A DNA stretch of 64,000 nt from contig JAKEEU010000329.1 of NCBI GenBank assembly GCA_022616415.1, forward strand, positions 1-64,000, read 5' to 3'. The notes beneath the pieces are model-generated. The model made no database searches. It saw only the letters and a list, made by a program, of their open reading frames with translations, and was not told where the DNA came from. A program made the position numbers and the translations under genes. Positions 19,299 to 28,234 of this stretch are shown one piece after another. Each line of letters begins with the position of its first letter. Positions within the stretch are counted from its first letter, which is position 1. The DNA is from Candidatus Zhuqueibacterota bacterium. GTDB lineage: Bacteria; Zhuqueibacterota; Zhuqueibacteria; Zhuqueibacterales; Zhuqueibacteraceae.

Positions 19299-19327
19299 AG
19301 CTGTAGAATAAATTCTACAGCTAAAAT
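19281..19327. repeat. Word-repeat palindrome overlapping a stop codon
   Basis: A perfect 16-bp inverted repeat (ATTTTAGCTGTAGAAT and its complement) encloses a second copy of the word AGCTGTAGAATAA. The flavoprotein's last codons and its TAA stop (19296-19298) are formed by the left arm, so the element supplies the protein's C-terminus. Confidence 0.75.
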
Positions 19328-19332
19328 GCGCA

Positions 19333-19508
19333 AGTCCCCTAAAGGGGACTACTCTAGTTGGGAATGTCATTGCAAGGCGGTTTTTGCTGAGACACTTGTA
19401 ATGATATCGGTTTTGATTCAAAAATCAACCTTTTATATTCTGGATTGCTATAGGTCCAGGCGACTTTAGTCGCCTTCCACCTTTTAGCCTGATGATTCAT
19501 CATCAGGC
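19333..19508. repeat. Three short perfect palindromes
   Basis: AGTCCCCTAAAGGGGACT (19333-19350), AGGCGACTTTAGTCGCCT (19458-19475) and a 22-bp palindrome opening GCCTGATGA (19487-19508) lie between the flavoprotein and GlcG-lipoprotein genes. No T tract follows, so they are not typical terminators. The last ends 9 bp before the ribosome site of the next gene. Confidence 0.7.
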
Positions 19509-19533
19509 GATCATTTTAAGGAGAAACCAAACC

Positions 19534-21126
19534 ATGCCATCTCGAATCAGGATGAAGGCTGTGATGAGCGTGGGCGTTTTATTATTATTGCGTTTTGGCC
19601 TCACGGGGTGCAACTCTGCCAAAAACCCAACGACTTCCACACCGACCGATACGCCCACATTGACGGTTCAGGATGTGCAGACGCTGATGACGCAGGCGGT
19701 TGAGCAGGCGCAGCGACTCAACGAAAGCGTTTATATTGCCGTGGTTGATCGCGAGGCAAATATTTTGGGCATTTTTCGCATGAATGGCGCGCCCAACTTC
19801 GCTTTGCCGCCAGACGCATTTTTGGGCGCCGTCGCCAAGGCGCGTACGGCGGCTTACGTCAGCAGCAATCAAAATGCGTTCACGAGCTTGACCGCATGTT
19901 TCACGACACGCGCGCATTTCCCGCCTTTGACCAATAACACCGCGGCTGGGCCGTTGTTTGGCGTGCCCTTTTCCAGCCGTGGCGGCGGTGATGTTCAGCC
20001 AAACGGCGGCGCGATTCCCGGACAAACGCCGAATGGACAACCCGGACTCACGGCATTGCCGGGCGGCGTCCCGATTTACAAAAATGGATTGTTAGCCGGC
20101 GGCCTCGGTGTCAGCGGCTGCTCCACGACGTTGTCGGGACTGGACGGCATTCTCAATTATTGCACGAGCATCTATCCGGATGAGATCATTGCGTTGGGCG
20201 CGCTTTATGGTTATATGCCGCCAAACGCCAAACGCGGCGACAACATTTATCTCGAGGGCATCCGGCTGCTTTACGCCAACGCGCCGACGCCCTTGGCCAA
20301 TTTCACGCTGACGTGGGCCGACCTCGCCAGCCGCGGCACGGTCGATCCGAATTTTCCCATTCGCGCCACGCCGCCGCCGAAATTTCCGGTGCAGGGCGAC
20401 GTTGTCCTCGACGCGGCGCACGATTACCGCGTGAAGGCCGGACAGTTTTTGAGCGCGGACGAAGTCAATCGCGTTCTCAACCAGGCGGTGACGCAAGCCG
20501 CGAAGACACGCGCCGCCATTCGCCGGCCGCTCGGCGTTCCGGCACAAGTGTTCGTTGCCGTTTCCGACATGGACGGCACGATTCTCGGCCTGCGACGCAC
20601 GCCCGATGCCCCGCTGTTCAGCTACGACGTGTGCGCGCAAAAAGCGAGAAGCGTAGTGGCTTTCAGCGATACGGCAACGAGTTTGAGCAAGCAGATACGA
20701 AATATACTTGGCGTGCCGCTGAATCAACCGCTGGCGATGACGACACGCGCGGTTGGCTTTTTGGGCCAGCGTTTTTATCCGCCCGGCATCGATCTGGGAC
20801 AACAATTCCGGCAGCCGGTTGAAAGCGGCCCGCTGTATATCATGATCGACGGCCAATTTGATTTTCAGTTCCAACGCGGCCTCTATCCGTTCCAGCCGCC
20901 GTATCAAAACGGCATCACGGTTTTTCCCGGCGGCATTCCGCTCTATAAAAACGGCCAGCTTGTCGGCGGCGTCGGCGTTAGCGGCGACGGCGTCGAGCAG
21001 GACGATTATATTGCCGCGGCCGGCGCGACCGGCTTCGAAGCGTCGCTGGCGATCCGCTCGGATCAGATCACTTACAAGAACGCCAGATTGCCTTATGTGA
21101 AATTCCCGCGCCAGCCGGATTTGTGA
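19534..21126 (+). CDS. Lipoprotein with two GlcG/HbpS-like (DUF336) domains
   Basis: A 530-residue exported lipoprotein. The signal sequence ends in a lipobox (GLTGC, Cys near residue 27). Two related modules follow. The first opens LTVQDVQTLMTQAVEQA and contains VYIAVVDREANILGIFRM. The second opens LSADEVNRVLNQAVTQA and contains VFVAVSDMDGTILGLRR. Each module ends with a PGGIPLYKNG..VGG(L/V)GVSG motif. Such GlcG/HbpS domains can bind heme or small ligands in some proteins; a heme role here is an inference from the cytochrome setting. The start is ATG 19534, served by TAAGGAG (19517-19523). The fused pair is longer than the usual single-domain family member of about 140 residues. Confidence 0.85.
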   Translation: MPSRIRMKAVMSVGVLLLLRFGLTGCNSAKNPTTSTPTDTPTLTVQDVQTLMTQAVEQAQRLNESVYIAVVDREANILGIFRMNGAPNFALPPDAFLGAVAKARTAAYVSSNQNAFTSLTACFTTRAHFPPLTNNTAAGPLFGVPFSSRGGGDVQPNGGAIPGQTPNGQPGLTALPGGVPIYKNGLLAGGLGVSGCSTTLSGLDGILNYCTSIYPDEIIALGALYGYMPPNAKRGDNIYLEGIRLLYANAPTPLANFTLTWADLASRGTVDPNFPIRATPPPKFPVQGDVVLDAAHDYRVKAGQFLSADEVNRVLNQAVTQAAKTRAAIRRPLGVPAQVFVAVSDMDGTILGLRRTPDAPLFSYDVCAQKARSVVAFSDTATSLSKQIRNILGVPLNQPLAMTTRAVGFLGQRFYPPGIDLGQQFRQPVESGPLYIMIDGQFDFQFQRGLYPFQPPYQNGITVFPGGIPLYKNGQLVGGVGVSGDGVEQDDYIAAAGATGFEASLAIRSDQITYKNARLPYVKFPRQPDL

Positions 21127-21185
21127 TGGATCAAGTTTTGTATACTCGTCAAGCCATTGCAAGTAAAATCTTTGCAAAAAGCTTC

Positions 21186-21267
21186 CCGCCGAGAAGCGCC
21201 GAAGACACCGAGATTCAACGAAAAAATTTTTTCGGCGACACTCGGTGGTTTCGGCGAAATTCGGCGG
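21186..21267. repeat. Word-repeat palindrome (CGCCGA words)
   Basis: Two arms of 27 bp (21186-21212 and 21241-21267), each with three iterated GCCGA/ACCGAG-type words, joined by an A/T-rich loop. Weaker pairing extends outward to TTTGCA...TGCAAA. It fills the gap before the beta-barrel gene and makes an upstream reading-frame extension spurious. Confidence 0.75.
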
Positions 21268-21305
21268 ATAAAATTTTCCCTGCAAATAGAATGTGTGCGA
21301 TTGGT

Positions 21306-23021
21306 ATGAGAAATAAATTTGGGCCGCTTTTCGTGTTTGGCTGTATTTGTCTCTTTTTCCTCCTGTCAACCATGGCATGGAGTCAAGCGCCGCGCGATTC
21401 GGCGGCGGTTAAAAAAGGAAAAACGAACGCGCCGGCTGGAAAGCGCGATAAAAAACCGCTGCCAAAAGATTTCGAGCCGATTTCGGATCGTTGGCGTGAT
21501 ATCAAAACGCCGCCTTATGAGCGCAACGTTGAGGGGCGCTGGTATGACCCTTACAACCAAAATCTGCTCAAAGGGGATTATCCCATTATTGGCCAGAACA
21601 CGTTTTTATTGCTCACCGCGGCCGCGGATAATCTTGCCGAGATTTCGCGCCTGCCGACGGCGAGCGGTGTAAGCTCGGTTGGGATGCAGAGGGCGCAATT
21701 TTTTGGGCAGGGCGAGCGCTTTCTTTCTCTTAACAATTTTCGGCTAAGTGTGGAGTTGTACCGCGGTCAAGTGGCTTTCCGGCCGCGCGATTGGGAGATT
21801 CGCGTCACGCCGGTTTTCAATATCAATTATCTTGCCTTGCTGGAGAACAACGGCGTCAACGTCAATGTCCGGCGCGGCGCCAATCGCACCGACCGCCAGC
21901 TCGCTTTTCAGGAGCTGTTCGCGGAAAAACGTCTCTTCACCCTCAGTGATAATTTCGATTTCGCTTCGCTCCGCGGCGGTATTCAACGTTTCAGCAGTGA
22001 TTTTCGCAGCTTTATTTTCAGCGATTTTAATTTGGGCGCCCGGCTTTTCGGCAACTTTCATTCGGACCGCTATCAGTATAATCTCGCTTATTTTTACATG
22101 CTGGAAAAGGACACGAATAGCGAGCTTAACACGGTGTTTCAGGATCGGCAGCAGACAGTTGCCATTGCGAATTTATATCGGCAGGATCTTTTCTCACTCG
22201 GCTACACGGGCCAATTGAGCTTTCATTTTAATTATGACCGCCCCAGCATTTATTTCGACACGAACGGTTTTCCGGTTCGGCCGGCAGTCATCGGAACGGT
22301 GCAGCCGCATGCGATCAAGGCGTATTATCTGGGCTGGACCGGCGACGGCCATTGGGGGCGCCTCAACGTCAATCATGCGTTTTATCAGGTGCTCGGCCGG
22401 GACACGTTCAATCAACTTGCCAATCGCCCGATCACGATCAATGCGCAAATGGCGGCGCTGGAGCTTTCCATCGATCAGGATTGGAAGCGCTATCGGGTTT
22501 CGGCGTTTTATGCCTCCGGCGATCCGCAGCCGATGGATAACGTCGGCCAGGGCTTCGATACGATCGTGGATCAAACCGCGTTTGCGGGCGGGCCTTTCAG
22601 CTTTTGGAATTTGCAGACGATCAGGCTCATGGGCGTCAATCTCGTCGGCAAAAACAGCCTGCTGCCGAGTCTGCGCAGCAGCAAACTCGAAGGCCAGGCG
22701 AACTTCGTCAATCCCGGGCTGTTGTTATTCAATCTGGCGATGGATGCGGAATTGACGCCGAAGCTGAAGCTGATTGTCAACGGCAATTACCTGCGGTTCG
22801 CCAACACGCTGTCGGTGCAGCAGTTCATCAATCAAGCCAAGATCAACAACAACCTCGGCATCGATTACGGCCTGGGGTTGATCTATCGGCCTTTCTTGAA
22901 CAACAACGCCATCTTCACGTTGTCTGCAATGGGGCTAACGCCGCTTTCCGGATTTCGCAGTATTTACCAATCGTCGCAGACGCTGTTCTCGGTTTTTACT
23001 TCGCTGATTTTTACTTACTGA
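21306..23021 (+). CDS. Outer-membrane beta-barrel protein of the cytochrome locus
   Basis: A 571-residue exported protein with signal peptide MRNKFGPLFVFGCICLFFLL...AWSQA. The mature part is rich in alternating aromatic strands (for example FRLSVELYRGQVAFRP, LSFHFNYDRPSIYF) and ends in LIFTY, a terminal aromatic residue typical of BamA-inserted barrels. It carries no heme motif. ATG 21306 is preferred because the open frame further upstream is made of a palindromic repeat. Sitting directly before a decaheme protein, it is a plausible porin partner of a porin-cytochrome conduit, by analogy with MtrB/PioB; no direct sequence kinship to those was recognised. Confidence 0.75.
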   Translation: MRNKFGPLFVFGCICLFFLLSTMAWSQAPRDSAAVKKGKTNAPAGKRDKKPLPKDFEPISDRWRDIKTPPYERNVEGRWYDPYNQNLLKGDYPIIGQNTFLLLTAAADNLAEISRLPTASGVSSVGMQRAQFFGQGERFLSLNNFRLSVELYRGQVAFRPRDWEIRVTPVFNINYLALLENNGVNVNVRRGANRTDRQLAFQELFAEKRLFTLSDNFDFASLRGGIQRFSSDFRSFIFSDFNLGARLFGNFHSDRYQYNLAYFYMLEKDTNSELNTVFQDRQQTVAIANLYRQDLFSLGYTGQLSFHFNYDRPSIYFDTNGFPVRPAVIGTVQPHAIKAYYLGWTGDGHWGRLNVNHAFYQVLGRDTFNQLANRPITINAQMAALELSIDQDWKRYRVSAFYASGDPQPMDNVGQGFDTIVDQTAFAGGPFSFWNLQTIRLMGVNLVGKNSLLPSLRSSKLEGQANFVNPGLLLFNLAMDAELTPKLKLIVNGNYLRFANTLSVQQFINQAKINNNLGIDYGLGLIYRPFLNNNAIFTLSAMGLTPLSGFRSIYQSSQTLFSVFTSLIFTY

Positions 23022-23029
23022 CAAGAAAA

Positions 23030-26000
23030 ATGAAATACAATTTGTTTTGCAAGGAGAAACTGCTGCCAAAACGTAAATACCGCCAACGGATAGAAACAAC
23101 GCAACGGATAAATGATATTTTCATCCGCTGCGTTGTTTCTATCTGTTGGAAATTATTTTTTTGTTTCTTGTTTGCAGCCACTCTTTTCAATACCACTGAA
23201 TCCATTGCCCAGGAAAGCAAGCTCATCCGCCAAACGCAGGAAGAAGCGGATCGCAAGAGCCAGGGCTGCCTGAAGTGCCACGCCGGCGTCGAGAACATGC
23301 ACAAATCGCCGGCGGTGAAGCTCGGCTGCACGGATTGCCACGGCGGCAATGCCGAAGCGAAAACGATGGGCAAGGCCCACGTCCTGCCTCGATTCGAGGA
23401 GCGATGGCCGAGCGCGGCGAATCCGGAGCGCACGTTTACATTGCTGAACGACGAGAAGCCGGAATTTATTCGCTTCGTCAATCCAGGCGATCTGCGCGTG
23501 GCCGATCAAGCTTGCGGGCAATGCCACGCGAAAGAAGTGTTGAACGTGAAGAAGAGCATGATGACCACCTCGGCGTTGCTCTGGGGCGGCGCGGCTTATA
23601 ACAACGGCATCATCTCGGCCAAGAATTATATTTTGGGCGAGAGCTACAGCCGCGACGGCGAACCGCAAAAAATCAACACGGTGCCACCGCCGACTTTGGC
23701 CGACTTGAAAAAAGGCATACTGCCATTTCTTTTGCCGCTGCCGCGTTGGGAGATTTCACAGCCGGGCGATTATTTTAGAAGTTTTGAACGGGGCGGCAGG
23801 ATTCCGCGCATCAATCCTTCGGAGATCGGCATTCCGAATATTTTGGACGAGCCGGGCAAGCCGGACAACAAACTCAGCGACCGCGGCTTGGGCACGCAAC
23901 TGTTGATCAGCTCGCCGGTGTTGAATATTCAAAAAACGCGCTTGAACGATCCCAATCTTTCGTTCATGGGCACCAACGATCATCCCGGCGACTATCGCTC
24001 CAGCGGCTGTTCTTCTTGCCACGTGGTTTATGCAAACGACCGCTCGCCGGTACACTCCGGGCCGTATGCCAAATTCGGCAATCGCGGCTTTGCGCAAACT
24101 GCGGATATGAGCATTCCGAAAAGAGAGTCCGGCCATCCGCTCGTGCATCAATTCACCAAAGCTATTCCTTCGAGCCAGTGCATGGTTTGTCACATGCACC
24201 AGCCGAACGGTTTCACCAACACGTTTTTCGGTTATCAAATGTGGGATTACGAGACCGACGGCAAAATGATGTATCCCAAAGAGCAGAAATATCCTTCCAC
24301 CGAAGAGGGGTTTGCCATGCTGGATGCGAACCCGGAGGAGGCGGTGCTGCGCGGCAATTGGAGCGATCCGAATTTTCTCCGCACGGTGACGAAGCTCAAC
24401 CCCAAGCTCAAGAACACGCAGTTTGCGGATTATCACGGCCACGGCTGGATCTTCCGCGCCGTGTTCAAGAAGGATCGCAAAGGCAATTTGCTGGATAAAG
24501 ACGATAAAATCATCCCGCCCAATTCGCAGCATAAATTTCACGGCGTGACGCCGCTGGAAGATTCCGACAATGAAATTTGCAACGAGCAATGCCGGAGCGC
24601 GCAAAAGGCCGTACACCTGAAGGACATTCACGCGGAGAAGGGCATGCACTGCATCGATTGCCATTTCGAGCAGGACAATCACGGCGACGGCAAGCTCTAC
24701 GGCGAGTTTCACAATGCGATTGAAATTCAATGCGTCGATTGCCACGGCTCGGTGACGCAGCGAGCGACGCTCACGACTTCCGGACTGGCGGCGTCCGAAG
24801 GCGGCACGTCGCTGCTGGAACGTTTTACGCCGAATGGCGAGCGGCAATTCACCAAGCGGGGCGACCGCATTTTCCAGCGCTCGATGTTGCACGACACCTT
24901 GCAATGGGAAATTCCGCAAGTCGTCGATATCGTCGATCCGAACTCGAAGCACTTCAATCCTAAAGCGCGCACGGCCAAGCTGATGGCGAAAGGCGGAGCG
25001 ATGTGGTCGCCGGCGATGGACAAGTCAATGCTCGCACATTCCACCGACAAAATGGAATGCTACACCTGCCACACCTCGTGGATAACGAACTGCTTCGGCT
25101 GCCATTTGCCACAGCAGGCGAATTGGCGGAAGGAGATGAATCATTACGAAGGTGAGACCTCGCGCAACTGGACGACATATAATCCGCAAGTGATTCGCGA
25201 CGACGGATTCATGCTCGCCATCAACGCCATGACGAAGGGCAACAAAGTGGCGCCGGCGCGCTCGTCGAGCGCCTTGCTGCTCAGCTCGCGCAACGCTAAT
25301 CGCGAGCAGATTTACAATCAACAGCCGCCGATCTCTTCGCCGGGTTACAGCAGCCAGGCCTTCAATCCGCATTTCCCACACACCGTGCGCAAAACCGAAA
25401 CGCGAACCTGTACCGATTGCCATCTTTCGGAGAAGAACGACAACAACGCGTGGATGGCGCAGGTGCTGCTGCAAGGAACCAATTTCGTCAATTTCATAGG
25501 AAAATTTGCGTACGTGGCCACCGGCGAGCATGGATTTGAAGCGGTGGAAGTGACGGAAAGCGACGAGCCGCAGGCGGTGATCGGCAGTTATCTGCACAAG
25601 CTGGCATATCCGGATTATTATAAAAACCACCTGCTCAAAGGCCGGAATTTGGCAGCGGCTCATCATCACGGCGGCACGAATATTCAGAGCTTGCAGTTGC
25701 GCGGCGAGTATCTGTACTCGGCGAACGGCGAAGATGGATTCCGCGTTTACGACGTGGCGAATATCGACAACAAAGGCTTTTCCGAGCGCGTGGTTTCGGC
25801 GCCGGTTTCACCGTGGGGGCAGGATACGCAGGTGAAAACGAAATATGCGACCGCGGTGGCGCTGCCCACCAACATGCCGGTCGACACCAAGCGCACGCAT
25901 CGCCCGGAGAATCAGGAGCAATGGCCGATTCATCCGCTCTACGGCTATGCGTACATCACGGACAAATACGAAGGCTTGATCCTCGTGGACGTGATGACGC

Positions 26001-26824
26001 TGGTGGACAACGACCCGCGCAACAACTTTTTGGAGCGCGCGCTGACGTTCAATCCCAAAGGTGTTTTGACCGGCGCGACCAATTTGACCATCGCCGGCAA
26101 TTATGTTTACATTTGCTGCGACGCCGGTTTGGTTGTGGTCAGCATTGCTGATCCGCTGAAGCCGAAGATTGTCGGCAGCGTGACCGTGCCAAAATTGAAG
26201 AAGCCCAAAGCGGTAGAGGTTCAATTCCGCTATGCGTTCGTGTGTGACGCAGAAGGTGTGAAAGTCGTTGACGTCACATTTCCAGAAAATCCCAGGTTGG
26301 TCGACAACAGTTTCGTGCCGTTGAAAAAGGCTAACGATATTTACGTGGCGCGGACTTACGCGTATGTTGCCGCGGGCGCGCAGGGCTTGGTGATTATCGA
26401 CGCCGAGAATCCCGAGGCGCTGAAAATTGATCAAGTCTATACGGCCAAGGGCCGGATCAGCGACGCGCACGGGGTCAAAGTCGCAGCAACGAATGCCAGC
26501 GTGTTCGCGTATTTGGCCGATGGCCGTAATGGCTTGCGCGTGATTCAGTTGACTTCGCCGGAAAATCCTTTTTATCTCGGCTTCAGCCCGAAACCGACGC
26601 CCCGGTTGATCGCCACGTACAAAACCCACGGCGAGGCGCTTGCCGTTTCCAAAGGGCTGGATCGCGATCGCGCCGTGGACGAGAGCGGCAACCAAGTGAG
26701 CGTCTTTGGGCGCCTCGGCTCGCGGCCGTTTACGCTCGAAGAGATGCAACGAATGTTTTTGCGCAACGGCAAAATTTGGACGGTTTCCGACGAGCCATCG
26801 AAAGGCGATTTTTCGGCAAAGTAA
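23030..26824 (+). CDS. Decaheme cytochrome c fused to a LVIVD-type beta-propeller
   Basis: A 1264-residue exported protein. Ten CXXCH sites are visible: CLKCH, CTDCH, CGQCH, CSSCH, CMVCH, CIDCH, CVDCH, CYTCH, CFGCH and CTDCH, all within about residues 80-810. The C-terminal 450 residues hold repeats such as FAYVATGEHGFEAVEV and YAYVAAGAQGLVIIDAENP, the LVIVD pattern of a beta-propeller. The hydrophobic signal core (about residues 42-60) follows an unusually long N-terminal region, part of which is encoded by palindrome B. ATG 23030 lies nine bases after the barrel gene, so the two are co-transcribed. It is probably the terminal, possibly surface-exposed, electron carrier. Confidence 0.83.
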   Translation: MKYNLFCKEKLLPKRKYRQRIETTQRINDIFIRCVVSICWKLFFCFLFAATLFNTTESIAQESKLIRQTQEEADRKSQGCLKCHAGVENMHKSPAVKLGCTDCHGGNAEAKTMGKAHVLPRFEERWPSAANPERTFTLLNDEKPEFIRFVNPGDLRVADQACGQCHAKEVLNVKKSMMTTSALLWGGAAYNNGIISAKNYILGESYSRDGEPQKINTVPPPTLADLKKGILPFLLPLPRWEISQPGDYFRSFERGGRIPRINPSEIGIPNILDEPGKPDNKLSDRGLGTQLLISSPVLNIQKTRLNDPNLSFMGTNDHPGDYRSSGCSSCHVVYANDRSPVHSGPYAKFGNRGFAQTADMSIPKRESGHPLVHQFTKAIPSSQCMVCHMHQPNGFTNTFFGYQMWDYETDGKMMYPKEQKYPSTEEGFAMLDANPEEAVLRGNWSDPNFLRTVTKLNPKLKNTQFADYHGHGWIFRAVFKKDRKGNLLDKDDKIIPPNSQHKFHGVTPLEDSDNEICNEQCRSAQKAVHLKDIHAEKGMHCIDCHFEQDNHGDGKLYGEFHNAIEIQCVDCHGSVTQRATLTTSGLAASEGGTSLLERFTPNGERQFTKRGDRIFQRSMLHDTLQWEIPQVVDIVDPNSKHFNPKARTAKLMAKGGAMWSPAMDKSMLAHSTDKMECYTCHTSWITNCFGCHLPQQANWRKEMNHYEGETSRNWTTYNPQVIRDDGFMLAINAMTKGNKVAPARSSSALLLSSRNANREQIYNQQPPISSPGYSSQAFNPHFPHTVRKTETRTCTDCHLSEKNDNNAWMAQVLLQGTNFVNFIGKFAYVATGEHGFEAVEVTESDEPQAVIGSYLHKLAYPDYYKNHLLKGRNLAAAHHHGGTNIQSLQLRGEYLYSANGEDGFRVYDVANIDNKGFSERVVSAPVSPWGQDTQVKTKYATAVALPTNMPVDTKRTHRPENQEQWPIHPLYGYAYITDKYEGLILVDVMTLVDNDPRNNFLERALTFNPKGVLTGATNLTIAGNYVYICCDAGLVVVSIADPLKPKIVGSVTVPKLKKPKAVEVQFRYAFVCDAEGVKVVDVTFPENPRLVDNSFVPLKKANDIYVARTYAYVAAGAQGLVIIDAENPEALKIDQVYTAKGRISDAHGVKVAATNASVFAYLADGRNGLRVIQLTSPENPFYLGFSPKPTPRLIATYKTHGEALAVSKGLDRDRAVDESGNQVSVFGRLGSRPFTLEEMQRMFLRNGKIWTVSDEPSKGDFSAK
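23083..23149. repeat. Word-repeat palindrome (CCAACGGAT family), copy B
   Basis: Arms 23083-23109 and 23123-23149 pair with few mismatches. The word CCAACGGAT stands at the outer end and CAACGGAT at the inner end, with AGAAACAACG between. It lies in frame within the N-terminal coding region of the decaheme-propeller gene, just before the signal-peptide core. Confidence 0.8.
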
Positions 26825-26825
26825 A

Positions 26826-26919
26826 TTTGGCAACGAAAAGGGAACGGCAACGAAAATGTCATTCTGGAAGAATTTGACAACGAAAAGGGGACGGCAACGA
26901 AAATGTCATTCTGGAAGAA
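26826..26919 (+). repeat. 47-bp tandem duplication
   Basis: Two adjacent 47-bp copies (26826-26872 and 26873-26919) differ at two positions. Both contain AACGAAAATGTCATTCTGG. Because 47 is not a multiple of three, the two internal ATGs (26856, 26903) are in different frames, and only the first is in frame with the downstream cytochrome. Confidence 0.85.
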
Positions 26920-28109
26920 TCTTTTTTGTTACCAGCAATCATTTTGAATTGCATAAAAGATTCCTCCGAAATGACATAGCGCAGCTTTGGCCGCAACTAA
27001 ATTTAACCACAAAGACACAAAGAACACAAAGTTTTATTGATTTTTCTTTGTGGTCTTTGTGCCTTTGTGGTGTAAAAATCTTCGCGGTCGTGGCATTAGT
27101 AACTTTGCCTTCCTCAACCGTTGCCCAATACCAAACTCTCGGCCCGGGAAGCTGCGGCTTGGGACAGAACAATTGCCACACGAGCGAAAACGATTGGTGG
27201 AAGGACGACGCGCATCACGCGACGGTCGATGCGTTTTATGACGATCCGACGGCATACGAAAAAATCGCGCGGCTCGCCGGCGTCGACGCCGGCAGCATGA
27301 TGAAGGGAAATCAGCAGTGCATGTCGTGTCACGGCACGGTGATCTCCGGCAAAGAAGCGCGCGAGGCGGAAGACGGCGTGAGCTGCGAGAGCTGTCATGG
27401 CCCGGGCAGCGCCTACAAAGATCCCCATTCGGAAGGCGATCCCAAGCTCGGCGTCAATCGTCCGGGGCGCATCAAAGCTTTGCAATTGGGCATGGTCGAG
27501 CTGAAGAATTTGGACAATCGCGCCAACACCTGCGTACGCTGCCATTATATCACCGACCAGAAACTTTTGGCTGCCGGGCATCCGAACGGCGCGAATTTCA
27601 ATTATATCTCCGGCCTAAAAAAAGTGGCAAAGCATTGGAAGCGACCGCCGGGATCGGAAGATTTGACGAAAGCGCCGTTTGAAAAAGCGATGCAAGCCAA
27701 AGGCCCGGTAGCACAAATGGTGAGCGTTAAACCGGCAGAGGCAGTAGCAGTGGCACCGGCACTGGCCCCTCCCGCGAAAACCGAAGCCGCACCAGTTTCG
27801 CCTGTAGCAAATGTTGAAACGCCAACGCCAAGCCAACCGGTAAAGCCCGTCGTCGAGGCACCGTCGCCTGCCAGGCAAAAGGAAGCTATGATGCCTCCAC
27901 CGGCCATCACGCCTAGGCAAGTCACGGCGCCTCCGCCGCCGATGCCAACGGCTGTGAGTATGCCGGGGGATAGCGTAGCGCCTCCTGTGCCCCTCGAACT
28001 GCCGCCGTTTCCAAGCATCAGCGACACCGCGTCGGTGCAGGAAATTCTGCTCATTCTGAAAAAGCGGTTGGAGTTGTTGTATCAAAAGACGGGAGGAAAT
28101 TCTCCCTAA
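26856..28109 (+). CDS. Exported multiheme cytochrome c (cytochrome c554-like) with Pro/Ala-rich tail
   Basis: A 417-residue frame with canonical heme sites CMSCH, CESCH and CVRCH, plus an irregular CGLGQNNCH (six residues between the cysteines) that may be a fourth, non-standard site. The pattern CMSCHG...VSCESCHGPG...CVRCHYITD resembles cytochrome c554-type proteins. A Pro/Ala/Val-rich linker (about 290-380) precedes a short helical C-terminus. The signal core is VVALVTLPSSTVAQ. The start is uncertain: ATG 26856 is the only in-frame ATG after the previous stop, and the N-terminal 75 residues are encoded by a tandem repeat and a word-repeat palindrome. It probably acts as a periplasmic electron shuttle. 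Confidence 0.75.
   Translation: MSFWKNLTTKRGRQRKCHSGRIFFVTSNHFELHKRFLRNDIAQLWPQLNLTTKTQRTQSFIDFSLWSLCLCGVKIFAVVALVTLPSSTVAQYQTLGPGSCGLGQNNCHTSENDWWKDDAHHATVDAFYDDPTAYEKIARLAGVDAGSMMKGNQQCMSCHGTVISGKEAREAEDGVSCESCHGPGSAYKDPHSEGDPKLGVNRPGRIKALQLGMVELKNLDNRANTCVRCHYITDQKLLAAGHPNGANFNYISGLKKVAKHWKRPPGSEDLTKAPFEKAMQAKGPVAQMVSVKPAEAVAVAPALAPPAKTEAAPVSPVANVETPTPSQPVKPVVEAPSPARQKEAMMPPPAITPRQVTAPPPPMPTAVSMPGDSVAPPVPLELPPFPSISDTASVQEILLILKKRLELLYQKTGGNSP
26903..26977. repeat. Inverted repeat with ATGTCATTC..GAATC arms
   Basis: A 19-bp arm (26903-26921, beginning ATGTCATTCTGG) and its near-complement (26959-26977) flank a 37-bp spacer. The left arm overlaps the second copy of the 47-bp tandem repeat. 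It lies within the open frame ahead of the cytochrome c554-like signal core. Confidence 0.7.
27003..27075. repeat. Word-repeat palindrome (CACAAAG words)
   Basis: The left arm (27003-27031) repeats CACAAAG three times. The right arm (27046-27075) carries the complementary CTTTGTG words. It lies in frame directly upstream of the signal-peptide core of the cytochrome c554-like protein. Confidence 0.8.
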
Positions 28110-28132
28110 GCCGGAACCAAATAAAAAAATGT

Positions 28133-28196
28133 CCAACGGATAAAGGCGGCCAACGGATTTTGAATTACTTATCCGTTGGCCGCCCTCATCCGTTGG
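28133..28196. repeat. Word-repeat palindrome (CCAACGGAT family), copy C
   Basis: Two 26-bp arms (28133-28158 and 28171-28196) pair almost perfectly. CCAACGGAT stands at both ends of each arm with AAAGGCGG-type sequence between. It lies between the cytochrome c554-like and cNMP/ferredoxin genes, and an upstream open-frame extension through it is discounted. Confidence 0.85.
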
Positions 28197-28234
28197 GCAA
28201 AATTTTTCATCTTTTGAGTCGAAACCAAGAAAGC

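Noticed and set aside
19333-19350. Terminator after the flavoprotein gene
   Set aside because: It is a perfect palindrome but no T tract follows, and two similar palindromes lie nearby, so it fits a repeat better.
21123-21305. N-terminal extension of the beta-barrel protein
   Set aside because: It is encoded by a palindromic repeat and precedes a normal signal peptide starting at 21306.
22604-23029. 5' extension of the decaheme-propeller frame through the end of the beta-barrel gene
   Set aside because: It overlaps the barrel's coding sequence in another frame; ATG 23030 just after the barrel stop is a natural start.
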